Shown: positions 35,312 to 45,126, counted from the stretch's first letter. The stretch is 64,000 nucleotides of DNA from Bacillus sp. P14.5 (GCF_003316765.1 NZ_NIJF01000017.1:1-64000); one strand, 5' to 3'. Notes: generated from the letters alone by a model not told the origin. A program made the numbers and translations.

Positions 35312-35467
35312 ATGGCACAGGATGTTTTATGTGAAGTCAATAACTGTGTATACAACAGAGATGGCCGGAAGTGCACGGCTGACCAGATTTTCGTCAGCAG
35401 CCATAGCAGCAGCAAACCGAGGAAAAGTGAAGAAACGGACTGCCAGACATTTGAACCCGAAGCTTAA
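35312..35467 (+). CDS. DUF1540 small cysteine protein
   Basis: A 51-residue protein, MAQDVLCEVNNCVYNRDGRK... ending ETDCQTFEPEA. Four cysteines (CEVNNC, KC, DC) in the DUF1540 pattern probably bind a metal ion. Strong ribosome site (AAGGAGGTGTACAGTT) before ATG and a terminator hairpin right after the stop support expression. Small DUF1540 proteins are common in spore-forming Firmicutes; function unknown. Confidence 0.85.
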   Translation: MAQDVLCEVNNCVYNRDGRKCTADQIFVSSHSSSKPRKSEETDCQTFEPEA

Positions 35468-35476
35468 TAGAAAAGG

Positions 35477-35512
35477 AAGAGACAGCCGGTTTAACGCGGG
35501 CTGTCTTTTTTG
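35477..35512 (+). terminator. Terminator of the DUF1540 gene
   Basis: AAGAGACAGCC pairs with GGCTGTCTTTT, followed by a T run. Confidence 0.85.
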
Positions 35513-35535
35513 TGTGCTGGATGCTTTCCCGCTTT

Positions 35536-35585
35536 AAACTATTGAGAGGGACTGTCCCTTTTAACCGTTTAAAATGGTAAAGCAG
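35536..35585. repeat. GGGACTGTCCC palindromic repeat
   Basis: AAACTATTGAGAGGGACTGT + CCCTTTTAACCGTTT, between the DUF1540 terminator and the first glucosidase. Confidence 0.7.
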
Positions 35586-35613
35586 TTAACCTCTCCATAA
35601 TTTCTCTCTACTC

Positions 35614-35637
35614 TCGCAAACGTTTCCATAGTATACT
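35614..35637 (+). promoter_or_regulatory. LacI/CcpA-type operator and -10 of the first glucosidase gene
   Basis: TCGCAAACGTTTCCA (35614-35628), a near palindrome of the cre/LacI type, lies 3 bases upstream of the -10 box TATACT (35632-35637). Binding would block the promoter. A related element precedes the second glucosidase gene. Confidence 0.6.
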
Positions 35638-35678
35638 AGCGATATTGAAAAAGGTATAGATAAGGAGAGAAGTCAGAA

Positions 35679-37279
35679 ATGAATAAGACATGGTGGAAAG
35701 AAGCGGTTGTGTACCAGGTATACTGGCGCAGCTTTTTAGATAGCAATGGTGACGGATATGGTGATCTGGAAGGTGTCATAGAAAAGCTGGATTATATCAA
35801 GGATCTTGGAGTGGATGTCATTTGGCTGAATCCTTGCTTTGAGTCACCGGACGTTGATAATGGCTATGACATTTCCGATTATTGCGAGGTCATGTCAAAA
35901 GCAGGTACGATGGAAATTTTTCAAAAGCTGATTGATGAGATTCATGCCCGCGGGATGAAAATGATCATGGATTTGGTCGTCAATCATACATCCGATCAGC
36001 ATCCTTGGTTCCTGGAGTCACGCGCCTCCAAGGATAACCCTAAGCGGGACTGGTACATCTGGCACGACGAGCCGAACAATTGGCGTTCCTATTTCAGCCC
36101 CTCCACTTGGGAGTATGATGAGAGGACCGAACAGTACTATTTCCACTCTTTCGCGGTAGAACAGCCTGATTTGAACTGGAAGAATCCAGAGGTAAGGGAA
36201 GCAATCTATGATGTGATGAAATTCTGGCTTGATAGGGGAATCGACGGATTCAGGATGGATGCGATTGCGATCCTGGCCAAGCAGGAGGGCTTCCCTGATG
36301 CAGAAAATCCTTATGATATATCCTATCTTGGCAACAATCCTGGTATCCATGAATACTTGAAGGAAATGAATGAAAAGGTGCTTCAGCATTATGACCTGCT
36401 GACAGTCGGCGAGCTGGCATTTGTCAAAGCCGAGGAAGGTCCGTTGTATGTGGAAGAAAACCGCAAGGAACTTCATACCCTGTTTCATTTTGAAGTATGT
36501 GATTACATGGAAAACTGGGACATGCTGAAATTCAAATCCATTCAGAAAAGATGGTACGAGTCACTGTGGGGCAGAGGCTGGAACTCGCAATTTTTAAATA
36601 ATCATGATCATACACGCCTGGTGACCCGTTTTGGAAATGACACGAATCACCGTGAAGAATCTGCGAAGTGTTTTGCCGCGATGCTTCACACGTTGCCGGG
36701 GACGCCTTACATTTACCAAGGCGAAGAAATTGGCATGACAGGAGTGCGATTTGAATCCATTGAAGACTACAATGACATTGCCATGAAAAACAAATACAAA
36801 GAAGAAGTCGGAAAAGGAAGAGATCCTCAGGCGGTATTCGAGGAGCTGCTCCCACTGGCACGCGATAACTCGAGGACGCCAATGCAGTGGAATGATCGCG
36901 ATAATGCCGGTTTTACAGACGGAAAACCATGGATCAATATCAATCCAAACTATAAAGAAATTAATGTTGAGAACGCTCTCCAAGACTCGAACTCTATCTA
37001 TTATTTTTACAAAAAACTGATTGACCTAAGAAAAACAATGAAGTCATGACCTATGGAAGCTATAAGCCGATCCTGGAAGACGATGAACAAGTGTATGCCT
37101 ATTTCCGGGAGTATGAAGGGACGAAGTGGCTGGTTCTCTTGAACATCTCAGAAGAAACCGCGGAAAGAGACTGGAGTCCCTTCTTTTCTTTGAAAGACGC
37201 TGAGCTGCTGATAGGAAACTATGATGATTCCGAGAGACAGGAGCTCTCTCCTTATGAGGCGCGGATTTATCAGGTTTGA
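35679..37279 (+). pseudogene. GH13 alpha-glucosidase with single-base frameshift near the C terminus
   Basis: Hydrolyses alpha-glucosidic bonds of short malto- or isomalto-oligosaccharides in the cytoplasm. The first frame (35679-37049, 456 residues) has the whole catalytic barrel: DLVVNHTSDQH, nucleophile Asp in GFRMDAIAI, acid Glu in VGELAF, and NHDHTR. The C-terminal beta domain continues in another frame (37046-37279, starting MTYGSYKP). One more A in the run at 37031-37035 would join them as LRKNNEVMTYGSYKP, exactly parallel to LRKENPIMVYGSYDL of the paralogue at 37731. So the gene is a ~533-residue enzyme that is either recently broken or undercalled. Ala after the nucleophile suggests alpha-1,4 preference (inference). 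Confidence 0.85.
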
Positions 37280-37482
37280 TAATGTCTTTATAAGAAGGCT
37301 CTTTGTATAAAAAATGGTCTAGACATAGATTATCTTCTTTAAATTCTTAACTTCTATTAATATTTTGGGGAGGATAACAATAGCTTTTTTATAATAGATA
37401 GTGACGGTGGTACCTTCATGGGAATTTCTCTACTTGGTTGTAGCTTATAAGTGCCGTTTTACCTTCTTCCTTTTATGTAGAG

Positions 37483-37570
37483 AGATTGGAGCGGAAGACG
37501 TACGTTCTCCTGCGGGATTAGCGGGACAGGTGAGACCCCGCGGAGTCGTGCGGCTGGAGCGGAAATCCAT
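37483..37570 (+). repeat. Short copy of the GGATTGGAGCGGAAG intergenic repeat
   Basis: GATTGGAGCGGAAGACGTAC ... GGGACAGGTGAGACCCCGCG ... GGCTGGAGCGGAAATCC, the core block also inside the 25-kb element, here alone. The rest of 37280-37670 shows no gene. Confidence 0.75.
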
Positions 37571-37670
37571 TTTTTAACGGCCGCAACCTCTGCGTAACAA
37601 TCTCAAAGATAAAAGTTTGGACGGCACCCCAGGTGAATTCCGATGCACTTGAGGGTGCCCTGCCTGTTAA

Positions 37671-37693
37671 TGCAACCGTTTGCATGATATAAT
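37671..37693 (+). promoter_or_regulatory. LacI/CcpA-type operator and -10 of the second glucosidase gene
   Basis: TGCAACCGTTTGCA (37671-37684) is a palindrome with two symmetric departures from the cre consensus; TATAAT (37688-37693) follows after 3 bases. Same arrangement as before the first glucosidase, suggesting one repressor for both. Confidence 0.65.
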
Positions 37694-37730
37694 AAATTCA
37701 TTATTTACTAGAAAAGGAGAGACACAATAT

Positions 37731-39413
37731 ATGAGCAAACAATGGTGGAAAGAAGCGGTCGTTTATCAAATTTATCCTCGCAGCTTCATGGATTCGAATG
37801 GTGACGGTGTAGGCGATATTAACGGAATCATTTCAAAACTGGATTATTTGAAAGATCTGGGAATTGACGTCATCTGGTTATCACCTGTGTACGACTCTCC
37901 GAATGATGATAATGGCTATGACATCAGCGATTACCGCGGAATCATGGACGAATTCGGCACGATGGACGATTGGGACCGGATGTTGAAAGAAATGCATAAG
38001 CGCGGGCTTAAATTGATCATGGATCTTGTCGTGAACCACAGCTCTGATGAACATGCATGGTTCGTGGAATCAAGAAAATCGAAGGACAATCCTTACCGTG
38101 ATTACTACATCTGGAGAGAAGGAAAAGACGGAAAAGAACCGAACAACTGGGAATCCTGCTTCAGCGGATCTGCTTGGCAGTATGATGAACAGACAGAAGA
38201 ATATTTCCTTCACCTATTTAGTAAGAAGCAGCCCGATTTAAACTGGGAAAATCCCAAACTGAGAGAAGAAATCTATGACATGATGAAATTCTGGCTGGAT
38301 AAAGGAATCGACGGCTTCCGCATGGATGTCATCAATTTTATTTCAAAAGTGGACGGCCTGCCGGATGCCGCGTTACCCCAAGGGCGGAAATATGCTCCAG
38401 GCGGCGAATATTATATGAACGGCCCGAAGATTCATGACTATCTGCAGGAAATGAATGAAAAGGCCCTTTCCGGTTATGATGTCATGACAGTCGGTGAAAT
38501 GCCGGGCGCAAACGTGGAAGAAGCGAACCTGTATACAGCCGAAGACAGAAAAGAAGTGAACATGGTCTTTCAATTTGAACACGTTGACCTTGACTCAGGC
38601 CCTGGCGGTAAATGGGATCTTCGTCCCCTGAAATTAAGCGATCTCCGCGACAGCTTCACTAAGTGGCAAAAAGGACTGGAGCATGAAGGCTGGAACAGTC
38701 TATACCTTAACAATCATGATCAGCCGCGCATGGTGTCGCGCTTTGGAAATGATAAAGAGTACCGCCTGGAATCAGCGAAAATGCTGGCGACATTCCTTCA
38801 TACTCTAAAAGGAACTCCTTACATTTACCAAGGCGAGGAGCTTGGGATGACGAACGTTAAGTTTAATTCTATTAATGATTACGAGGATATCGAGATCCAG
38901 AATATGTATCGTGAAAAGGTCATTGAAAATGGGGAAGATCATGAGAAAGTCATGGAGACCATCCATGTAAAAGGCCGGGATAATGCAAGAACCCCGGTGC
39001 AATGGGATGACAGTGAGCATGGCGGTTTCACGACAGGAACGCCTTGGCTGCAGGTAAACCCGAACTATAAGGAAATCAACGCAAAGCAGGCTGTGGAGGA
39101 CCCAAATTCAGTTTTCCATTACTATAAAAAGTTGATTGAACTGCGCAAAGAAAACCCAATCATGGTATACGGTTCATATGACCTCATCATGCCGGACCAT
39201 GACAAGATCTATGCGTATGTAAGAGAGTATGAGGGTATGAAAATGATCGTCATGCTGAACTTCTCAGAGGATTCCCCAGTGTTCGAACTGCCTGCAGAAC
39301 TGAAAAGCGGCATTAAAGAGCTGTTCATCAGCAACTATGACGTTGATGGTGAAGAAGACATCAGCAAAGTGGAACTCCGCCCGTACGAAGCTCGGGTGTA
39401 TCTTGTAAAATAA
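37731..39413 (+). CDS. Oligo-1,6-glucosidase / alpha-glucosidase (GH13, MalL-like)
   Basis: A 560-residue cytoplasmic GH13 enzyme, MSKQWWKEAVVYQIYPRSFM. Conserved regions: DLVVNHSSDEHAWF, nucleophile Asp in GFRMDVINF, acid/base Glu in VGEMPG and transition-state Asp in NHDQPRM; QPDLNWENP marks the oligo-1,6-glucosidase subfamily. A Val directly after the nucleophile is linked in this family to alpha-1,6 specificity, whereas the upstream paralogue has Ala. ATG 37731 follows AAAAGGAGAGAC; the upstream extension to 37680 overlaps the operator and promoter. Standalone gene with its own promoter and terminator. Confidence 0.92.
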   Translation: MSKQWWKEAVVYQIYPRSFMDSNGDGVGDINGIISKLDYLKDLGIDVIWLSPVYDSPNDDNGYDISDYRGIMDEFGTMDDWDRMLKEMHKRGLKLIMDLVVNHSSDEHAWFVESRKSKDNPYRDYYIWREGKDGKEPNNWESCFSGSAWQYDEQTEEYFLHLFSKKQPDLNWENPKLREEIYDMMKFWLDKGIDGFRMDVINFISKVDGLPDAALPQGRKYAPGGEYYMNGPKIHDYLQEMNEKALSGYDVMTVGEMPGANVEEANLYTAEDRKEVNMVFQFEHVDLDSGPGGKWDLRPLKLSDLRDSFTKWQKGLEHEGWNSLYLNNHDQPRMVSRFGNDKEYRLESAKMLATFLHTLKGTPYIYQGEELGMTNVKFNSINDYEDIEIQNMYREKVIENGEDHEKVMETIHVKGRDNARTPVQWDDSEHGGFTTGTPWLQVNPNYKEINAKQAVEDPNSVFHYYKKLIELRKENPIMVYGSYDLIMPDHDKIYAYVREYEGMKMIVMLNFSEDSPVFELPAELKSGIKELFISNYDVDGEEDISKVELRPYEARVYLVK

Positions 39414-39439
39414 GCGTTTAATTTATATACCGAACACTA

Positions 39440-39482
39440 AGAAAAGAGGTGGACCGCCTGTCAGCGATCCATCTCTTTTCTA
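39440..39482 (+). terminator. Terminator after the glucosidase
   Basis: AGAAAAGAGGTGGA pairs with TCCATCTCTTTTCT across a 14-base loop. A GGGACAGTCCC repeat (39488-39530) follows. Confidence 0.8.
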
Positions 39483-39487
39483 CTTTG

Positions 39488-39530
39488 AAGCATTAAAAGG
39501 GACAGTCCCTCTTCGTGCTTTAACGTGTTA
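39488..39530. repeat. GGGACAGTCCC palindromic repeat
   Basis: GAAGCATTAAAAGGGACAGT + CCCTCTTCGTGCTTTAACG, between convergent genes. Confidence 0.7.
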
Positions 39531-39568
39531 TAGGAATAAGGATAATACTTCTTCTGTATGTAGATTTT

Positions 39569-40771
39569 CTATCGCTCCAGCTTAACGATGTCTGCACCTT
39601 CAGTGACATTTCCCTGAATTAAATCTGCTATTATCTTCGCTCCGAGCATACTATACACTGTCCCATTTCCACCGTACCCCAGGAGGCAATAGGTTTTTTC
39701 TTTCCCAGGGACCCTGCCGATATATGGAAGGTTATCCATCGATTCGGCGAAGCTTGCTCCCCATGCATGAGAGATGGAGATTTCGAGACCAGGAAACAGC
39801 TTCTTGATTTCAGAAGAAATCTTTTTGCCGTACTTCTCAATAATTTCACGGCTCTCAGGCGCCTGAGGAATTTCCTCATCAAGACCGCCTGCAATAATTC
39901 TGTTGTCGTCAGTCGTCCGCATATAAAAATAGGGTCTGGCTGTTTCCCAAATTAATGCACGTTCCCACCACGAAGAAAGGTCATCAATGGGCTCAGTGGC
40001 AATGGCAAATGAGCGGTTGATTTTGGCGCTGACATATTCACCGGCACCAGAGGCTTCATATCCTGTGCAGTATACTGCATGTTTTGCTGTCAGGCTTCCA
40101 CGGGAGCTCTCGAGTATAATACAATCCTCTTCTTCAACGCAGCTTGTTACTTCTGTATGTTCAAAAAGGCGGGCACCCTGATCCTTCAAGTTCTTCAAGA
40201 GTCCCATAACAAACCGGTAAGGATTTACTTCCGCATCCCGCTGTGTCACGAGTGCTGCCGGTTTTGAGAACGTCATATGCTCCGTAAGTGCCTCGGTTGT
40301 CCAAAAATTCACAGGAAAACCATGCTTTTTCAGAGCTTCATATTCATCAAGAAGCTTACTGGCATCCTCTTCCTTACTTGCAAAGTAGATGCTGTTTCTT
40401 CTTTTAAAATATACATTGAAAGGTATTGAATCAGCTGCTTCTTCCAAATCATCAAGGGCTTCCAAACAAAGTTTGTAAAAATGGACTGCACGATTCTCTC
40501 CAATCTGATCGATCAATTCATGCAGCATGATATCATTCGAATATTGCAAAAGGCCTGTATTGGCAGAAGAACTTCCGGCGCCTGCCTCTCGCTTATCAAC
40601 TAATGCGACTTTCAAACCTGCTTCAACTAAGGTATAGGCACACAAGACACCGGACATTCCCGCGCCTATGACCACTGCATCATACCTCTCATCAGCAGGT
40701 GGGTTTTCCTCTTTTCTTTCAGTATGACTAAAGGTAGTCGGCCAATATAGACTTCCATTATGCAGCTCCAT
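39569..40771 (-). CDS. FAD-dependent oxidoreductase of the DAO (glycine oxidase-like) family
   Basis: A 400-residue flavoprotein. The Rossmann FAD motif YDAVVIGAGMSGVLCAYTL (about 30-48) is followed by VDKREAGAGSSSANTGLL, the typical second motif of D-amino-acid-oxidase-type enzymes. The C-terminal GASFAESMDNLPYIGRVP and LLGYGGNGTVYSML complete the FAD site. The amine or amino-acid substrate cannot be read. The ~30 residues before the FAD domain (WPTTFSHTERK) match a family in which the enzyme starts with a W-P-T motif. Divergent from the SDR gene at 40908. Confidence 0.88.
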   Translation of the reverse strand: MELHNGSLYWPTTFSHTERKEENPPADERYDAVVIGAGMSGVLCAYTLVEAGLKVALVDKREAGAGSSSANTGLLQYSNDIMLHELIDQIGENRAVHFYKLCLEALDDLEEAADSIPFNVYFKRRNSIYFASKEEDASKLLDEYEALKKHGFPVNFWTTEALTEHMTFSKPAALVTQRDAEVNPYRFVMGLLKNLKDQGARLFEHTEVTSCVEEEDCIILESSRGSLTAKHAVYCTGYEASGAGEYVSAKINRSFAIATEPIDDLSSWWERALIWETARPYFYMRTTDDNRIIAGGLDEEIPQAPESREIIEKYGKKISSEIKKLFPGLEISISHAWGASFAESMDNLPYIGRVPGKEKTYCLLGYGGNGTVYSMLGAKIIADLIQGNVTEGADIVKLER

Positions 40772-40907
40772 AAGTCTTCCTCCTGAAGATAATTTCTAAC
40801 ATATTCCCTGTAATGACCATCGTTTAAACTCCGTGCGCTTCAAAAAGTTTCACCAACTATGATTCCGGGAAGATGAAAAAGGACACTCAAATAGGAGGAA
40901 TTCTTAA

Positions 40908-41693
40908 ATGAGCAAAACTATATTCATTACCGGAGCAGGAAGCGGGCTGGCACGCGGCACAGCAATTGGGCTTGCAAAGAAAGGCCACCGCATCATTGCA
41001 ACGACTGAGATAACACCACAGAAAACGGACCTCATGAGAGAAGCAGAAGATTTGGGGTTGGATATGGAAGTATTCAAGCTGGACATCACAAATCCAAGGG
41101 ACCGCGCCCAAATCGAGGAATATGACTTTGACGTGTTCGTGGCAAACGCGGCCATCAACGAAGGCGGACCTTTGGCAGAGGTGCCGATGGACAGGTTCCG
41201 TGCATTATTTGAAGTCAACGTTTTTGCCACTCTCGAAACAGTTCAGATAGCCGCTCAGAAATTCATGAAGAAGAAAAGCGGAAAAATCATTTTTATGAGT
41301 TCCATGGCTGGAATTTCAGCAACACCGTATGTCGGCCCCTACTCCGCCACAAAGCATGCCGTCGAAGGTATTGCCAAGACACTGAGAAATGAACTGAAAA
41401 ATTTCGATGTGCAGGTCGCAACCATCAATCCAGGTGCCTTTGAAACAGGCTTCAACAAACGAAGTGCTGAGGAAATTTTCAAATGGTTCGATGAAGATAA
41501 ATACCTGACCCCGATTGAAGACATCAAGGAACAGCTAAAAGCTCTCGAAGACCAGTTCGACCCTGAAGATATGATCGAAAAAATGATCGAAATCATCCCG
41601 GCGGATCACCATAAATTCCGTACAGTACATCCAAAAGAGACAGAAGAGCAGCTGAAGAAAACCCAGAAAGAGCGCTGGGAAATGGATATCTAA
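40908..41693 (+). CDS. SDR-family oxidoreductase
   Basis: A 261-residue short-chain dehydrogenase: TGAGSGLARG (cofactor loop, about 8-17), ANAAINEGG in place of the usual NNAG, catalytic Ser in MSSMAGIS and YSATK. The C-terminal lid is long and acidic (DEDKYLTPIEDIKEQLKALE). The KKGHRIIATTEITPQK strand lacks the Arg pair typical of strict NADPH users. Substrate unknown. Good ribosome site (AATAGGAGGAATTC). Single gene ended by a strong hairpin. Confidence 0.88.
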   Translation: MSKTIFITGAGSGLARGTAIGLAKKGHRIIATTEITPQKTDLMREAEDLGLDMEVFKLDITNPRDRAQIEEYDFDVFVANAAINEGGPLAEVPMDRFRALFEVNVFATLETVQIAAQKFMKKKSGKIIFMSSMAGISATPYVGPYSATKHAVEGIAKTLRNELKNFDVQVATINPGAFETGFNKRSAEEIFKWFDEDKYLTPIEDIKEQLKALEDQFDPEDMIEKMIEIIPADHHKFRTVHPKETEEQLKKTQKERWEMDI

Positions 41694-41707
41694 AAAGAAT
41701 AATCAGC

Positions 41708-41751
41708 AGCCCGCCTGAACCGCCATCATCTGGTTCAGGCGGGCTTTTATT
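41708..41751 (+). terminator. Terminator after the SDR gene
   Basis: AGCCCGCCTGAACC pairs with GGTTCAGGCGGGCT across a 10-base loop, then TTTTATT. Confidence 0.9.
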
Positions 41752-41841
41752 GGAGGAATCAGCTTTCATGGAAGTTAATCAAACGTTTGATTAACAATAT
41801 AACAGGCTTGCGGAGCGCCGGCTTTAACACTTTAAAGTTGT

Positions 41842-42220
41842 TAGCCGGGAAAACGTACCATTATCTAATAGGATTAGAGCATTGATGACGCGAATAGCCG
41901 GAAAACGTACCATTATCTAAAAGGAATATAGTTTTAATGGTACGATTAGCTGAAAAACATACCAATAACTAAAAGGAATTCGGATTTGATGGTACGAATA
42001 GCCGGAAAACGTACCATTATCTAAAAGGAATATAGTTTTAATGGTACGATTAGCTGAAAAACATACCAATATCTAAAAGGAATTCAGCTTTAATGGTACG
42101 AATAGCCTGGAAACGTACCAGTATCTCAAAGAAATTCAGCTGTAATGGTACGAATAGCCTGGAAACGTACCAGTATCTCAAAGAGATTCAGCTGTAATGG
42201 TACGAATAGCGTGAAAAAGT
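41842..42220 (+). repeat. Tandem array of about 7 units of ~52-58 bp
   Basis: The unit TTTAATGGTACGAATAGCCG + GAAAACGTACCATTATCTAA + AAGGAATTCAG repeats with drift. Each unit contains AATGGTACG...CGTACCATT, an inverted repeat with a ~13-base loop. Same style as the arrays at 15, 16 and 53 kb, and the palindromic arm (GGTACG/CGTACC) is shared with the 53-kb array. Confidence 0.85.
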
Positions 42221-42350
42221 GCTGTATTTAAAACTGCCTCTCGCAATATAAAAAACCAAGCAGCAGATCAAGACTGGCAGAATTATTCCATTGACTCCTA
42301 TAAGCAAATCCAGTAGATTACATAAGTATTGCTTTTTTTAGGAGGAAAAT

Positions 42351-42968
42351 ATGGATACTCAGAATCAAACACATGTAAAGATCACAACAGCAGATCCATC
42401 TGCCCTGGGACTGTTCGGGCTTGCAATGGTGACATTCGTGGCATCGTCCCAAAAGCTGGGGTTAACAGAAGGACTTTCTCTCATACTGCCATGGGCCTTT
42501 TTCTTGGGCGGACTGGCACAGTTAATCGCGGCATTGCTGGATGCTAAACATAATAATATCTTTGGAACAACAGCCTTTGGAGCATTCGGACTGTTCTGGT
42601 TCGGTGTAGGCATGTCCTGGCTGATCCAATTAGGAGCCTTTGGTGAAACTTTGGCTGCCAACGCTGATCCCCGGCAATTAGGATTTGCGTTCATCGGATA
42701 TTTGATATTCAGTGTCTTTATGACAATTGGAGCTTTGGAGACACATAAAGTACTGTTCTTCATTTTTGTTTTTATCGATTTCTTATTTATCGGGCTTTCC
42801 CTGAGTTCGTTCGGAATCTTCCATGATGCAACTCATATGCTGGCGGCTGTTGCGGAAATGTGCATCGCCTTGCTGTCATTCTACGGTTCTGCCGCAATCG
42901 TGTTGAATACTCATTTCGGACGGGTTTTCCTGCCAATCGGAAAGCCGTTTGGGATTTTAAAAAAATAA
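42351..42968 (+). CDS. Acetate uptake transporter (GPR1/FUN34/YaaH family)
   Basis: A 205-residue protein with six membrane helices. The family's N-terminal NPAPLGL motif appears here as DPSALGLFGLAM; FFLGGLAQLIAALLDAKHNN and GTTAFGAFGLFWFGVGMSW are further signatures. Members such as Escherichia coli SatP take up acetate and succinate with protons. TTAGGAGGAAAAT gives an excellent ribosome site. It fits the short-chain-acid theme of the window. A terminator follows at 43038. Confidence 0.9.
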   Translation: MDTQNQTHVKITTADPSALGLFGLAMVTFVASSQKLGLTEGLSLILPWAFFLGGLAQLIAALLDAKHNNIFGTTAFGAFGLFWFGVGMSWLIQLGAFGETLAANADPRQLGFAFIGYLIFSVFMTIGALETHKVLFFIFVFIDFLFIGLSLSSFGIFHDATHMLAAVAEMCIALLSFYGSAAIVLNTHFGRVFLPIGKPFGILKK

Positions 42969-43037
42969 GAGGACGCAAAGATGCCCGTCCGGTAATTGCC
43001 GGTGCTGCATCCTGCCCTGCTTAACAATAGTTATTTG

Positions 43038-43070
43038 CAAAAGACTTCCTTTAACCGGGAAGTCTTTTTC
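43038..43070 (+). terminator. Terminator after the acetate transporter
   Basis: AAAAGACTTCC pairs with GGGAAGTCTTTT, followed by TTCTGTTTT. Confidence 0.85.
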
Positions 43071-43183
43071 TGTTTTAACTTTTTAAAGCGACCACGACCA
43101 CCCTATTTGTAACTGAATTGTAACTGCCATTATTTATGATGAGGACAGCGGTTGATCTTATCTTGAAAGAGGGGGAAACATGT

Positions 43184-44422
43184 ATGGCTTGGAAGCGGTA
43201 TGGTGTTGCATTATTGATGGCTTTGCTTGTCGCAGTGTTCATGGTTGGTTGCGGAAATAATGAAGAGGCTTCCGGAACTGAAACAGACAGCGGGAGCGGA
43301 GGAGACGAAGCGCAGGAAACGGTGAAAGTCGGAGTACTTGCTTCATTGACAGGAGCTCTTGAAGCCTACGGAGATCAGACGAAGAAAGGCTTTGAACTTG
43401 GAATTGATTTTGCCACAGACGGAACCGGTGAAGTAGCAGGAAAGAAAATTGAAATCATCTATGAGGACACGGAGACAGATCCTAAGGTAGCGAGACAAAA
43501 AGCCCTTAAATTGCTGGAAGAAGATAAAGTCGACTTCCTGGTCGGTTCTTCAAGTTCCGGGGATACATTGGCCGTAACGCCGCTGGCGGAGGAGTACGAG
43601 AAAATTATGGTGGTTGAACCGGCGGTCGCGGACAGTATTACGGGATCTGAATTCAACGAATATATTTTCCGGACAGGACGCAACTCTTCCCAGGATGCAG
43701 TGGCAGGTGCCGCGGCCATCGCCAAGGAAGGTGTCAAGATTGTCACGCTTGCTCCAGATAACTCATTTGGACGTGACGGTGTAGCTGCCTTCGCGACAGC
43801 CGCTAAAGACTTGGGGGCGGACATTGTGCATGAAGAATATGCAGATCCTGCCGCTACAGATTTTACGGCAAACATCCAGAAAATCATCAACTCAAAACCG
43901 GATTACTTGTTTGTCATCTGGGCAGGAGCCAACTCCCCTTGGAACCAGATTGCTGACATGAAAGTACAGGAACAGGGCATCAAAATTTCCACAGGTGCAC
44001 CTGATATTGCCGCACTTGCCACAATGAAACCGCTTGTGGGCATGGAAGGTTTCACCGTTTATTATCATGACCTTCCTGATAACGAAGTCAATGACTGGCT
44101 TGTTGAAGAACATAAGAAACGTTTTGACGGAGAGGTTCCAGACCTTTTCACTCCAGGGGGAATGAGTGCTGCCATCTCGATTGTGGAGGCACTGAAGCAA
44201 TCGGAAGGTGATACAGATTCGGCAAAATTAATCGAGACAATGGAAGGGATGAGCTTTGAGAGTCCTAAAGGAACGATGACCTTCCGCGCCGAAGACCATC
44301 AGGCTATGCAGTCCCTGTACGCCATCACCTTGGAGGAAAAGGATGGTTTCGATTATCCGGTACCAGTCCTGAAGCGGGTTCTGACACCTGAAGAAACAGA
44401 ACCGCCAATCTTAAATCAATAA
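43184..44422 (+). CDS. Liv-type ABC transporter substrate-binding lipoprotein
   Basis: A 412-residue periplasmic-binding-like lipoprotein: signal MAWKRYGVALLMALLVAVFM, lipobox MVGC, then an acidic Ser/Gly linker. The type I fold begins KVGVLASLTGALEAYGDQTK; the hinge-type GSSSSGDTLAVTPLAEE and APDNSFGRDGVAAF follow. This is the LivJ/branched-chain amino-acid class, which also binds amides, urea, aromatic acids and other carboxylates. ATG 43184 follows AGAGGGGGAAACATGT. Its ATPases and permeases start about 700 bases downstream after repeats; with their enzyme partners the ligand is more likely an organic acid than an amino acid. Confidence 0.9.
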   Translation: MAWKRYGVALLMALLVAVFMVGCGNNEEASGTETDSGSGGDEAQETVKVGVLASLTGALEAYGDQTKKGFELGIDFATDGTGEVAGKKIEIIYEDTETDPKVARQKALKLLEEDKVDFLVGSSSSGDTLAVTPLAEEYEKIMVVEPAVADSITGSEFNEYIFRTGRNSSQDAVAGAAAIAKEGVKIVTLAPDNSFGRDGVAAFATAAKDLGADIVHEEYADPAATDFTANIQKIINSKPDYLFVIWAGANSPWNQIADMKVQEQGIKISTGAPDIAALATMKPLVGMEGFTVYYHDLPDNEVNDWLVEEHKKRFDGEVPDLFTPGGMSAAISIVEALKQSEGDTDSAKLIETMEGMSFESPKGTMTFRAEDHQAMQSLYAITLEEKDGFDYPVPVLKRVLTPEETEPPILNQ

Positions 44423-44431
44423 TCCTTTAAA

Positions 44432-44468
44432 AAGATACCCTTGCCAATTATTTGGCGAGGGTATGCAT
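44432..44468 (+). terminator. Possible hairpin after the binding-protein gene
   Basis: ATACCCTTGCCA pairs with TGGCGAGGGTAT; no T run follows, so it may attenuate or protect mRNA rather than terminate, letting transcription reach livG. Confidence 0.5.
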
Positions 44469-44585
44469 TCTCAAAGGAAAAGGGAAAGTAAAGACACCCA
44501 AAATGCATGCTGGTTTTTATAATTCTAGAAGAAATAGACATAAAAAATATCAATTATGCTGTCTATCAAACAGTATAATCTGTAA

Positions 44586-45022
44586 TGGATTTCCGCTCCA
44601 GGCGCGCGACTCCGCGGGGCGGGCGTTGAGCCTCCTCGGCTTCGCCTGCGGGGTCTCACCTGTCCCGCTAGTCCCGCAGGAGGTCGCACGCCTTCCACTC
44701 CAATCCTCCTATGTGAAAATGGGGAGAAGAAAAATAGCATTCTGAAGTAGCGATTCTTAGAGTCTTTCACAAAGATTGCGGCAGTTGAAAGCAATGGATT
44801 TCCATTCCAATCCCATGACTCTGCGGTGCGGGGCACGGCCTCCTCAGCTTGGTCTGCATAAAAAATGTATGCGCCTTTCTCAGCCCCGACAGGTAATTGT
44901 TCTGAAACGACCAAAAGTCAGTTTTTCCTTTTATTTTATGAGTTATTTGACTCCGAGGGGCTAGGCGCTTGAACTAGATGCAAGTTATTGCCGCAGGATG
45001 CCGCACGTCTTTCACTCCAACC
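44586..45022 (-). repeat. Two inverted-orientation copies of the intergenic repeats (families B and A)
   Basis: 44586-44703 is a minus-strand copy of the GGATTGGAGCGGAAGG block (GGATTTCCGCTCCAGGCGCG ... GTGGAGCG-like end). A short partial copy follows at 44795-44845, then a family-A relative (CAGCCCCGACAGG...CCGAGGGGCTAGGCGC) at 44870-45022. They separate the binding-protein gene from the ATPase gene. No coding potential is supported. Confidence 0.75.
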
Positions 45023-45126
45023 CCCGCTAGGTAAAAGGCGGAGGAATTTAACAGCATTAAAAAGTAACCATTTTTTCAAAAAATCCTTACAATAACAGCC
45101 TTTACTAAAGAAACGAGGTGAACTCC

